From positions 1 through 8,177 of the forward strand of contig JAGLUM010000199.1 in assembly GCA_023134755.1 (NCBI GenBank): a stretch of 8,177 nucleotides of DNA. The letters run 5' to 3'. The notes under the pieces were generated by a model. It worked only from the letters and a program-made list of their open reading frames with translations. It made no database searches and was not told where the DNA came from. This stretch comes from Fidelibacterota bacterium (GTDB taxonomy: Bacteria > Fidelibacterota > Fidelibacteria > Fidelibacterales > Fidelibacteraceae). Positions within the stretch are counted from its first letter, which is position 1, and every line of letters begins with the position of its first letter. The position numbers were made by a program, and so were the translations under genes. Shown one piece after another: positions 1 through 6,000 of the stretch.

Positions 1-1
1 T

Positions 2-1093
2 AACAGCAATTTTACAATTGAAAAAGCAACTCTTTCTTTATTTAAATTGGGCGACACGACCCCCAATGGCTGTGCAGGCATGAAGATCATCGGTGATCAA
101 ACGGTCATGATCAGCGCACAAAACATCTGGACAACCGTTGGGAACTATACTCTGAATAGTGCAAATCTATGGTCGCTTTCCTCCAATGTCTTCACATTAA
201 ATTCCACGAATGCCTATGGTTACTACTTTTTGGAATACTCCGTATCGTTAATGACGGCAAATACTGGTGGTGACGATATTGAGATGGGTGTATTTATTGG
301 TACAACCCTGAACTCTGAATTAACGCTTAGTCGACGTTTATCCAGTGAGACTGATGTAGGTATTGCGTGTGGCATTGGTCTTTTCTATGTAAACGGTCCC
401 GATTCTACGATTACGCTTAAGATACGGAATACCACAAGTACCAACAATCTGACCATTAAAAAATCCCTGGTCGGTTTTTCTCAGATCCGTTATGTATATT
501 CGGATGTACCCCTTCCCATTGTCTTGCGTTCATTTAATGTCGAACAACAGGGAAACGTTGTAAAATTAAGCTGGGAAACCGCCTCGGAAACCGAAAATTT
601 AGGATTTAATCTTTATCGCAAGGAAGATAAGGGCAGCTTTCATATAATCAGTTCTTATACTGATAATCCGAATCTATGGGGATGTGGAACAAGTTCAGAA
701 ACACACAGCTACTTGTATATTGATAGCGATGTTGAAGTCGGCATACATTATACCTACATGTTGTCAGATGTTTCCTATAATACGATAGAAGAAAAACATT
801 ATCAATTTAGCAGGCAAGTATACTTACCGCTAGGTATCGATTTGGGTGAAGTTTTCCCCAATCCTTTTAATCCGAAATTTATTATTCCCTTTACTCTTGA
901 TACACAGCAACATGTTACTATTCATCTGCTAAATGCTCAGGGTATAAAAATACGTACCCTGACAAATGCCGAATATACACCCGGCAGTTATCAGATCCCT
1001 GTATATGAGCCTTCTCTTAGTTCAGGTATTTATTTTATTCAAGTTCAAGCCGGCGATCAAAGTGAGATTCAAAAAATCGTCATGATTAAATAG
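2..1093 (+). CDS. Secreted/surface protein with C-terminal sorting domain (3' part; start lies before the window)
   Basis: The reading frame is open to the left edge, so the apparent TTG start at 47 is not real and the N-terminus, including any signal peptide, is off the window; 363 codons are visible. Visible residues about 16-165 are Ser/Thr/Asn-rich with alternating hydrophobics, suggesting a beta-sandwich (jelly-roll-like) domain. Next comes a fibronectin-like module beginning LPIVLRSFNVEQ and containing SWETASETENLGFNLYR. The last 80 or so residues form a FlgD-like/type A sorting domain: FPNPFNP (854-874), then a beta-rich stretch with SGIYFIQVQAG and a basic end. In FCB bacteria such tails direct export and surface attachment through a type IX-like route; that this protein uses it is inference. 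What it binds or does is unknown. It stands alone here and is followed by its own terminator. Confidence 0.85.
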   Translation, partial: NSNFTIEKATLSLFKLGDTTPNGCAGMKIIGDQTVMISAQNIWTTVGNYTLNSANLWSLSSNVFTLNSTNAYGYYFLEYSVSLMTANTGGDDIEMGVFIGTTLNSELTLSRRLSSETDVGIACGIGLFYVNGPDSTITLKIRNTTSTNNLTIKKSLVGFSQIRYVYSDVPLPIVLRSFNVEQQGNVVKLSWETASETENLGFNLYRKEDKGSFHIISSYTDNPNLWGCGTSSETHSYLYIDSDVEVGIHYTYMLSDVSYNTIEEKHYQFSRQVYLPLGIDLGEVFPNPFNPKFIIPFTLDTQQHVTIHLLNAQGIKIRTLTNAEYTPGSYQIPVYEPSLSSGIYFIQVQAGDQSEIQKIVMIK

Positions 1094-1116
1094 AACACGA
1101 GTGAAAATAAGAAAAT

Positions 1117-1140
1117 AAAACCCGATTTACATCGGGTTTT
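1117..1140 (+). terminator. Rho-independent terminator of the surface-protein gene
   Basis: A perfect 10-bp inverted repeat, AAAACCCGAT / ATCGGGTTTT, has a 4-nt loop (TTAC) and lies 23 bp after the stop codon. The A-run before and T-run after the GC core would let it work in both directions, but on the right side there is no gene facing it that clearly needs it. Confidence 0.9.
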
Positions 1141-1180
1141 GTTGTATTTTGATAAAATAATCATTTTTTGGTTAAATAGC

Positions 1181-1226
1181 CCCCATTTATCAAATACATT
1201 CATATGAGCCTATCTGATAAATGGGG
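1181..1226. repeat. 12-bp inverted repeat, arm recurring at 8092
   Basis: CCCCATTTATCA (1181-1192) and TGATAAATGGGG (1215-1226) are perfect inverted copies around a 22-nt centre. There is no T-run on either side, so it is not an ordinary terminator. The arm recurs as CCCCATTTATCAG at 8092-8104, where the match to the inner side of the right arm reaches 15 of 16 bases. This suggests a dispersed palindromic or miniature element rather than chance. Confidence 0.6.
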
Positions 1227-1270
1227 AAAAATCACATTCAATACTATTCAAATAATGCATAGAAAACAAA

Positions 1271-1296
1271 AAAGCCTACTCATTCGAGCAGGCTTT
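1271..1296 (-). terminator. Terminator facing left (minus strand)
   Basis: AAAGCCT (1271-1277) pairs with AGGCTTT (1290-1296), and the inner CTC/GAG (1279-1281/1286-1288) adds pairs past one mismatch. Read on the minus strand the stem is followed by TTTTTTGTTTT, a good U-tract. On the plus strand it is followed only by CGTACTG. It therefore most likely ends a leftward transcript coming from the 1297-1450 region, where the tRNA-Leu-like fragment lies. Confidence 0.65.
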
Positions 1297-1350
1297 CGTA
1301 CTGTCCTGATGAATATCGGGAGAACCGTCCCGTCTTCGTCCATCAGCTGA

Positions 1351-1366
1351 CCCCGAATGTTCGGGG
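1351..1366. repeat. Palindrome CCCCGAA-TG-TTCGGGG
   Basis: A perfect 7-bp inverted repeat with a 2-nt centre. Its right half overlaps the acceptor end expected for the tRNA-Leu-like fragment on the minus strand. About 30 bp to the left is another hairpin, TCCTGAT-GAAT-ATCGGGA (1304-1321, one G-U pair in plus-strand RNA). Such clustered short GC-rich palindromes resemble REP-like intergenic repeats. Confidence 0.5.
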
Positions 1367-1410
1367 CCGGACAAGCACAATCTATTCGATCGAGGGATTT
1401 TAAGTCCCTG
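1358..1410 (-). pseudogene. 3' fragment of a class II tRNA-Leu(UAA), degenerate
   Basis: Read on the minus strand there is a 5-bp anticodon stem AGGGA/TCCCT (1409-1405/1397-1393) around a 7-nt loop CTTAAAA, which places anticodon UAA at the right spot after U33. It is followed directly by a class II variable arm, CGATC-GAATA-GATTG (1392-1378, 5 bp with one G-U). Next come T, then GC, a short TTGTC, and CGGC (the 3' side of a T stem), then CCCGAAC and A, as an acceptor end would read. The T arm is too short for a normal 5-bp stem and 7-nt loop. No D arm or matching 5' acceptor half is found in 1411-1445. It is thus a non-functional remnant or an attachment-site scar, not an intact tRNA. The identification rests on structure and on remembered tRNA-Leu sequence, not on a search. 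Confidence 0.5.
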
Positions 1411-1448
1411 AAACGCCCCTAATCGGACTGGCTCCGCAAAAAGGTACA

Positions 1449-1646
1449 GTGAATGTTTACATTGCCGCTATGAAAGATGACAAACCCATTCTGGAAGTCT
1501 ATACGGATAAGCTCGGGACTATTTCTTGCAGAAAAGCCTGTGCGCGGATCAGAAAAATCAAAGGTATGAACAGGGATGAATGGCATAAGATGTTAAGGGA
1601 TGCGGTTCAGTATAATCGAGGATTGAAGGAGGCGACAGAACGATAG
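1449..1646 (+). CDS. Hypothetical 65-residue protein
   Basis: Not recognised. The frame runs from a stop at 1401-1403 to TAG at 1644-1646. The GTG start at 1449 has AAAAAGG about 4 nt upstream, a fair ribosome-binding site; ATG at 1470 is the alternative. The product is basic and soluble (RKACARIRKIKGMNRDEWHKM), with no membrane segment or signal peptide. The middle could form a short helical, possibly nucleic-acid-binding, segment, but no family motif is visible. The stretch is more GC-rich than the operon downstream and lies right beside the tRNA-Leu-like fragment. It could therefore be the leftover edge of an integrated element or a broken C-terminus of a larger gene. No terminator or partner gene is seen. 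Confidence 0.45.
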   Translation: MNVYIAAMKDDKPILEVYTDKLGTISCRKACARIRKIKGMNRDEWHKMLRDAVQYNRGLKEATER

Positions 1647-1977
1647 AACAATAAAGTGCTAGAATATTAGAGTGGGAGATTCGAGAAGTAAGCAGTAAAC
1701 AGTAGTCAGAAACGTAGAATAAATTCAACTTGTTCATAATCTTAGACAGGAGAAATATGAAAACAATATAAAAATTCTAAATGCGTCTAAATGGTTGACA
1801 GGTTTATCTGCTTAATTCGTCTTAAGTGATGCATATTTTCTCCTAAATCTGTAACCATTCAGCATATACCATACATTATTCATTATTTAATGCTTCGACG
1901 TTTAATTTATTAAACTATTTTGGTAGCATTAGAAAATTAACACTTGTAATAATATCTTCATTATTTTAAATTGAGGA

Positions 1978-2005
1978 TTGTTATTTTATAAGCAGTATTT
2001 ATAAA
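1978..2005 (+). promoter_or_regulatory. Candidate promoter of the etfBA-acyl-CoA dehydrogenase operon
   Basis: TTGTTA (1978-1983), a 16-nt spacer and TATAAA (2000-2005) form a passable sigma-70-type promoter. It would start RNA near 2012 and leave a short leader with AAGGGA (2023-2028) five bases before the etfB start. In such AT-rich DNA hexamer matches are cheap, so this is a suggestion only. Confidence 0.35.
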
Positions 2006-2009
2006 ATAA
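1981..2009. promoter_or_regulatory. Perfect 11-bp inverted repeat over the -10 region (possible operator)
   Basis: TTATTTTATAA (1981-1991) and TTATAAAATAA (1999-2009) are exact inverted copies separated by 7 nt (GCAGTAT). The repeat spans the spacer and -10 box of the candidate promoter, where a dimeric repressor would act. Genes for acyl-CoA oxidation are often controlled by TetR- or GntR-type repressors, but nothing here names the regulator. All 22 arm bases are A or T, which weakens the case. Confidence 0.4.
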
Positions 2010-2033
2010 ACATAAAACACAGAAGGGAAAAAA

Positions 2034-2834
2034 ATGGGTTATAATTCTATCGTTTTAGTTAAACAAGTTCCTGATACTGCAAATATTACCGGTGATGTAA
2101 TGAAACCGGATGGAACAGTTAACAGAGCAAAATTACCGGCTATTTTTAATCCGGAAGACAAAGTTGCTTTGGAACTTGCACTACAGGTAAAAGATCAATA
2201 TGGCGGTAAAGTAACTGCTATTACTATGGGTCCACCTAAAGCTGCAGAGCTTTTAAAAGAGTGTCTTTATATGGGAGCTGACGATGTTATTCTGGTTACA
2301 GACCACAAATTTGCCGCAGCTGATACTCTTGCTACATCTTATGTGTTGAATAAAGTTATTAAGAAAATTGGTAACTTTGATATTATTTTTGCCGGAAGAC
2401 AAGCCATTGATGGTGATACTGCTCAAGTTGGACCACAAACAGCTGAAAAACTTGGATTACCGCAAATAACATATACAGAAAAGATACTTGAATTGAACAA
2501 TGGAAATATCAGAGTTCAAAGATTAATTGATGGTGGTCATGAAATATTGGTATCTAAATTACCAGCTCTTTTAACAGTTGTTAAGGAGGCATCTGTTCCG
2601 CGTCCTTTTAGGGCAAAACGTGCAATGGCATATAAAAATTATGTTCCGCCGCAACTTGCAACCGAAGATTTGGATGTGGATATAAAAAGATGTGGTCTTT
2701 TCGGCTCACCTACTAAAGTTTATAATATTGAATCTGTTGTTCTTTCTGCCGGGGATCATGAAAACATTGAGCCTACAAAAGAGGGCTTAGGACAATTAAT
2801 TGATAAACTAATGAATGATCATATTTTTGGATAA
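2034..2834 (+). CDS. etfB: Electron transfer flavoprotein, beta subunit
   Basis: Beta subunit of the soluble ETF heterodimer, which takes electrons from acyl-CoA dehydrogenase. At 266 residues it has the usual length. It shows the N-terminal VLVKQVPD (residues 7-14), the nucleotide-binding loop GRQAIDGDTAQVGP (121-134) and the EtfB signature VQRLIDGGHEILVSKLPALLT (about 161-181). The GDTAQVGP form matches ETFs of anaerobes such as clostridial Bcd-EtfAB rather than the mitochondrial form (remembered as DDDCNQTGQ). In some of those ETFs the beta site holds FAD and NAD(H) and supports bifurcation; whether that applies here cannot be read directly. The ATG is preceded by AAGGGA at 5 nt spacing. 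First gene of a three-gene operon; the etfA start follows after 8 bp. Confidence 0.95.
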   Translation: MGYNSIVLVKQVPDTANITGDVMKPDGTVNRAKLPAIFNPEDKVALELALQVKDQYGGKVTAITMGPPKAAELLKECLYMGADDVILVTDHKFAAADTLATSYVLNKVIKKIGNFDIIFAGRQAIDGDTAQVGPQTAEKLGLPQITYTEKILELNNGNIRVQRLIDGGHEILVSKLPALLTVVKEASVPRPFRAKRAMAYKNYVPPQLATEDLDVDIKRCGLFGSPTKVYNIESVVLSAGDHENIEPTKEGLGQLIDKLMNDHIFG

Positions 2835-2842
2835 GGACTATT

Positions 2843-3862
2843 ATGGATAAATTATCTCATGAAGTTTGGGTCTATATTGAGAAAAAGCATGACAATATAG
2901 CTGATGTTAGTTTTGAGCTTTTATCAAAAGGAAGAAAACTGGCAGAAAAATTAAATGGAACCTTAAAATCTGTAATTATTGGCGACGATTTGGAAAAATT
3001 GGCTAAGCAAACATTCAATTATGGAGCTGAGGAAGCTATTGTGGTTGAACATGCTGATTTGAAACAATATAAAACTATGCCATACAGCAGAATTTTAAGT
3101 GAATTGGTAAAAAAACATCAGCCGCGTATAGTACTTTTTGGAGCTACTTTTGTAGGTAGAGATATTGCTCCACGTGTTGCATCCAATACATTAAGCGGAT
3201 TAACTGCAGATTGCACGGATCTTCAAATTTCTGATATAACATATATGAAAAAAGAATACCCGAAATTACTGTTGCAAATACGTCCGGCATTTGGCGGCAA
3301 TATTATAGCTACAATTATTACACCGGATAATCCTGTGCAGATGGCTACTGTACGTGAAGGTGTTATGGAAATGTCTGCTCTAGATAAACCTGTTGATGGA
3401 AAAATTACCAAAGTACCATATCAGGCAGAAGAGATTGATAGGGTTATTGAGATAATTGAGCGTTATCAGGAAGAGAGCAAAGTTAATCTTAAAGCTGCGC
3501 TAATAATTGTTTCCGGTGGTTATGGTATGGGCTCAAAAGAGAATTTTGAATTGCTTAAAGAATTGGCTGATTTGATTGGCGGCGAGGTTGCAGGAAGCAG
3601 AGCAGCCGTAGATGCCGGTTTTATTGAGCACGAACGCCAGATAGGACAAACCGGTGTTACAGTACGTCCTAAACTTTATATTGCTGTAGGTATTTCCGGA
3701 GCTATTCAACATAGAGCCGGTATGGATGAATCAAATAAGATTATTGCCATAAATAAAGATCCGGATGCTCCGATATTTGGAGTTTGTCACTATAAAATAT
3801 TAGGCGATGCAATGAAAATTATACCCGCCTTTATTGAAGCTTATAAAAATAAATTGAAGTAG
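2843..3862 (+). CDS. etfA: Electron transfer flavoprotein, alpha subunit
   Basis: FAD-binding alpha subunit of ETF, 339 residues. The N-terminal domain carries GATFVGRDIAPRVASNTLSG followed by LTADCT (100-125), a form typical of clostridial and other anaerobic EtfA. The C-terminal FAD domain has GSRAAVDAGF (251-260, with the FAD-contacting Arg253), QTG (269-271) and the EtfA signature LYIAVGISGAIQHRAGM (278-294), then INKDPDAPIF (303-312). All expected FAD-site residues appear present, so it should be functional. The ATG has AAGGA five bases upstream and lies 8 bp after etfB. No ferredoxin domain is fused and no ETF:quinone oxidoreductase gene is nearby, so the onward electron acceptor is unknown. 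Confidence 0.95.
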   Translation: MDKLSHEVWVYIEKKHDNIADVSFELLSKGRKLAEKLNGTLKSVIIGDDLEKLAKQTFNYGAEEAIVVEHADLKQYKTMPYSRILSELVKKHQPRIVLFGATFVGRDIAPRVASNTLSGLTADCTDLQISDITYMKKEYPKLLLQIRPAFGGNIIATIITPDNPVQMATVREGVMEMSALDKPVDGKITKVPYQAEEIDRVIEIIERYQEESKVNLKAALIIVSGGYGMGSKENFELLKELADLIGGEVAGSRAAVDAGFIEHERQIGQTGVTVRPKLYIAVGISGAIQHRAGMDESNKIIAINKDPDAPIFGVCHYKILGDAMKIIPAFIEAYKNKLK

Positions 3863-3870
3863 GGGAAATT

Positions 3871-5595
3871 ATGCCGAATTTTTTCACAGACAATAAAGAT
3901 ATAGTTTTTCAATTTGAAAACTTGGATTTGGAATATATAACCGAACTTACTGAAGATGGTTATAAAGATGCGGGTAAGTTTGACTATGCTCCTAAAGATT
4001 ATAATGAAGCTAAGGAAAATTATAGAAAAGTAATGGAAATAGCCGGAGATATATCCGGAAATATTATTGCTCCTTTAGCAGCAGAAGTTGATGAAGAGGG
4101 TGCCCATTTTGAAGATGGTGTTGTTACTTATGCTAAAGGTACTCAGGAAGCACTGAAACGCTTATCACAAGCTGACTTGATGGGCTTTACTTTACCAAGA
4201 AAATATGGTGGACTTAATATGCCTATGACAATTTATACCATGTCTATCGAGATGGTATCACGGGCAGATGCTTCTCTTATGAATCTATATGGATTGCAGG
4301 ATATCGGCGAAACGATTAATAAGTTTGCCAAAGATGAACAAAAAGATGAGTTCTTACCGCAATTTTCAGATGGAAGCGCTACAGGAGCTATGGTACTTAC
4401 AGAACCGGATGCCGGATCAGACTTGCAGGCTGTAAATTTAAAAGCATATCAAGATGAGGATGGAAACTGGAAGCTAAATGGTGTAAAACGTTTTATTACT
4501 AATGGTAGTGGTGATATCTTGTTAGTTTTGGCAAGATCTGAACCCGGCACAATAGATGGACGCGGTTTAAGTATGTTTGTTTGTTATGGTGATGATACTG
4601 TTGTAGTTAGAAGAATCGAAAATAAATTGGGGATTCATGGTTCACCCACATGCGAACTACAATTTAATGATACTCCTTGCCAGTTGATTGGAAAGCGTAA
4701 ACTCGGTTTGATTAAATATGTAATGGATTTAATGAATGGCGCTCGTTTGGGTGTTTCCGCTCAGGCTATGGGTATATCTCAAGCAGCATATGAAGAAGCC
4801 TTATCTTATGCAAAAGCACGTGAACAATTTGGGAAAGCGATTATTGAAATTCCGGCAGTAAAGAATTTGCTTATCGATATGCGAACCACATTAGGGACAA
4901 ACCGTTCTTTATTGTATGCTACTGCAAAATCTGTTGATATGCGCGATAAACTTATAGAACGTATTGAACACTTAAAGGCAGAAGGAAAGCCTGCTAAAGA
5001 AGAAATGGAATTGCAGAAAAAATATAATAAGATTGCTGCCTTATTAACTCCTATGTGTAAATTTATTCTTACCGAATCTGCTAATAAAATAACATACGAT
5101 TCTTTACAGATTCACGGTGGAACAGGTTATATGAAAGAGTTTAGTGTCGAGCGCTTAGCAAGAGATGCGCGTATTACCAATATATATGAAGGTACTTCTC
5201 AATTGCAGGTAGTTGCAGCTATTGGTGGAGTAATAAATGACCTTTACGCAAATAAGTTTGATGAATATGAGAGTAAAAACTATAACGGTCAATTAGCAGA
5301 CCTGACTATGCATCTAAAGAAAATTCGTAAAATCTATAAAGAGAGTTTAAGTTTTGTGCAAGAAAAGAATGATGAAACTTTTCAAAATGCTGCATCTAAA
5401 GATTTAGTAGAGATGTATAGTTACTTAATTACTGGTTATTTATTGATAGATGAAGCAGAAAAAGATGATAGAAAACTTCATATTGCAAAACGTTATATTT
5501 TGAGATCTTTAGCTGCATGCAAACAAAATTCAGAAGCCATTAAGTTAGAATTATATTCAGATCTGCAAAATGTGGAAGATATAGTAGAAAATTAA
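3871..5595 (+). CDS. Acyl-CoA dehydrogenase, long form (574 residues)
   Basis: FAD enzyme that forms the alpha-beta double bond of an acyl-CoA and reduces ETF, the first step of beta-oxidation (or the reverse step in fermentation). Both family signatures are present: MVLTEPDAGSD (174-184) for FAD and substrate binding, and QIHGGTGYMKEFSVERLARD (413-432). The catalytic base is Glu440 in IYEGTSQLQ, the position used by medium- and short-chain enzymes. AREQFGK is at 316-322. It is much longer than the usual 380-390 residues. A charged helical insert lies at about 356-386, and a helical C-terminal domain of about 120 residues (453-574) resembles the extra domain of long FadE-like enzymes in Bacteroidetes and some Proteobacteria. 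Chain-length preference cannot be told. Start: ATG with AGGGGA 4 nt upstream, 8 bp after etfA; last gene of the operon. Confidence 0.93.
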   Translation: MPNFFTDNKDIVFQFENLDLEYITELTEDGYKDAGKFDYAPKDYNEAKENYRKVMEIAGDISGNIIAPLAAEVDEEGAHFEDGVVTYAKGTQEALKRLSQADLMGFTLPRKYGGLNMPMTIYTMSIEMVSRADASLMNLYGLQDIGETINKFAKDEQKDEFLPQFSDGSATGAMVLTEPDAGSDLQAVNLKAYQDEDGNWKLNGVKRFITNGSGDILLVLARSEPGTIDGRGLSMFVCYGDDTVVVRRIENKLGIHGSPTCELQFNDTPCQLIGKRKLGLIKYVMDLMNGARLGVSAQAMGISQAAYEEALSYAKAREQFGKAIIEIPAVKNLLIDMRTTLGTNRSLLYATAKSVDMRDKLIERIEHLKAEGKPAKEEMELQKKYNKIAALLTPMCKFILTESANKITYDSLQIHGGTGYMKEFSVERLARDARITNIYEGTSQLQVVAAIGGVINDLYANKFDEYESKNYNGQLADLTMHLKKIRKIYKESLSFVQEKNDETFQNAASKDLVEMYSYLITGYLLIDEAEKDDRKLHIAKRYILRSLAACKQNSEAIKLELYSDLQNVEDIVEN

Positions 5596-5652
5596 AATAG
5601 CATTTCACAAGTTTTTCTAAAACAGTATAATTTAAATTTTTACCTGCGTAAC

Positions 5653-5685
5653 AACCCTCCGAAAGTTCAAAACTTTCGGAGGGTT
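5653..5685 (+). terminator. Terminator of the etfBA-acyl-CoA dehydrogenase operon
   Basis: A perfect 15-bp stem, AACCCTCCGAAAGTT / AACTTTCGGAGGGTT, with a CAA loop, 57 bp after the stop codon and followed by ATTCTTTTG. The T-tract is imperfect but the stem is very strong and well placed. Its perfect symmetry and CCGAAAG core also resemble the palindromic repeats found elsewhere in such genomes. Confidence 0.85.
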
Positions 5686-6000
5686 ATTCTTTTGCATCCT
5701 TAGAGCTTGGCAAAACCCGCCTTCATTTGTACGAGTAAGGCGGACAGGCTGCCGGAAGCTGAAGGTAATGCTTGAGAACGGGGGTATAACTATTGGCAGG
5801 GACCGATTTTGGTCTATTTCACATTTTTCACACAATAACGATAAAGCCCCTGTAATTAATTGATTATCAAAGGCTTTGAATGTACCGAAGACCGGACTTT
5901 CCTGGGGGACCCCTGCGGAGGAACCGGCCCTATCAATCAGTAAGTTAGAGAAGTCGGCGTCCAAAAACTGCCCGGTGAAATTAACCTTCCCATAACACTA
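5686..6000. other. GC-richer, hairpin-rich intergenic segment without a convincing gene
   Basis: This block is visibly richer in G and C than the genes on both sides and is packed with inverted repeats. These are CCGCCTT/AAGGCGG (5717-5723/5737-5743), AAAGCC/GGCTTT (5843-5848/5872-5877), and a nested structure CCGG-TTCCT...AGGAA-CCGG around GGGGGACCCC (5892-5927). On the minus strand TCCGGTCTTCGGTACA (5896-5881) followed by the AAAGCC...GGCTTT hairpin reads like a tRNA 3' end plus terminator, but no tRNA body fits upstream. An open minus-strand frame crosses it but has a TTG start, no ribosome-binding site and runs through the terminator, so no gene is called. Best described as an intergenic repeat or insertion scar. 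Confidence 0.45.

Larger units (their letters stand above)
1647..2033 (+). other. AT-rich intergenic leader of the etf operon
   Basis: This stretch holds no credible gene. It contains three adjoining heptamers (AGTAAGC, AGTAAAC, AGTAGTC; 1687-1707), an isolated TTGACA at 1795-1800 with no good -10 box at the right distance, and a ribosome-binding site AGGAG followed by ATG AAA ACA ATA TAA (1757-1771). The last may be the dead start of a lost gene or a tiny leader ORF. The operon promoter and a long inverted repeat lie at its right end. Confidence 0.5.

Noticed and set aside
47..1093. Complete gene starting at TTG 47
   Set aside because: The frame stays open to the window edge, there is no ribosome-binding site before 47 and the protein would lack a signal peptide, so the gene is cut by the window.
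1358..1440. Intact tRNA-Leu gene on the minus strand
   Set aside because: No D arm, no 5' acceptor half complementary to CCCGAAC, and the T arm is too short.
1795..1823. Promoter at the perfect TTGACA
   Set aside because: No acceptable -10 hexamer lies 16-18 bases downstream (CGTCTT at spacing 17), and the site is over 200 bp from etfB.
5632..5964. 110-residue open frame on the minus strand
   Set aside because: It starts at a TTG without a ribosome-binding site, runs through the operon terminator and several hairpins, and its product shows no domain pattern. More likely an accidental frame in a GC-richer repeat block.
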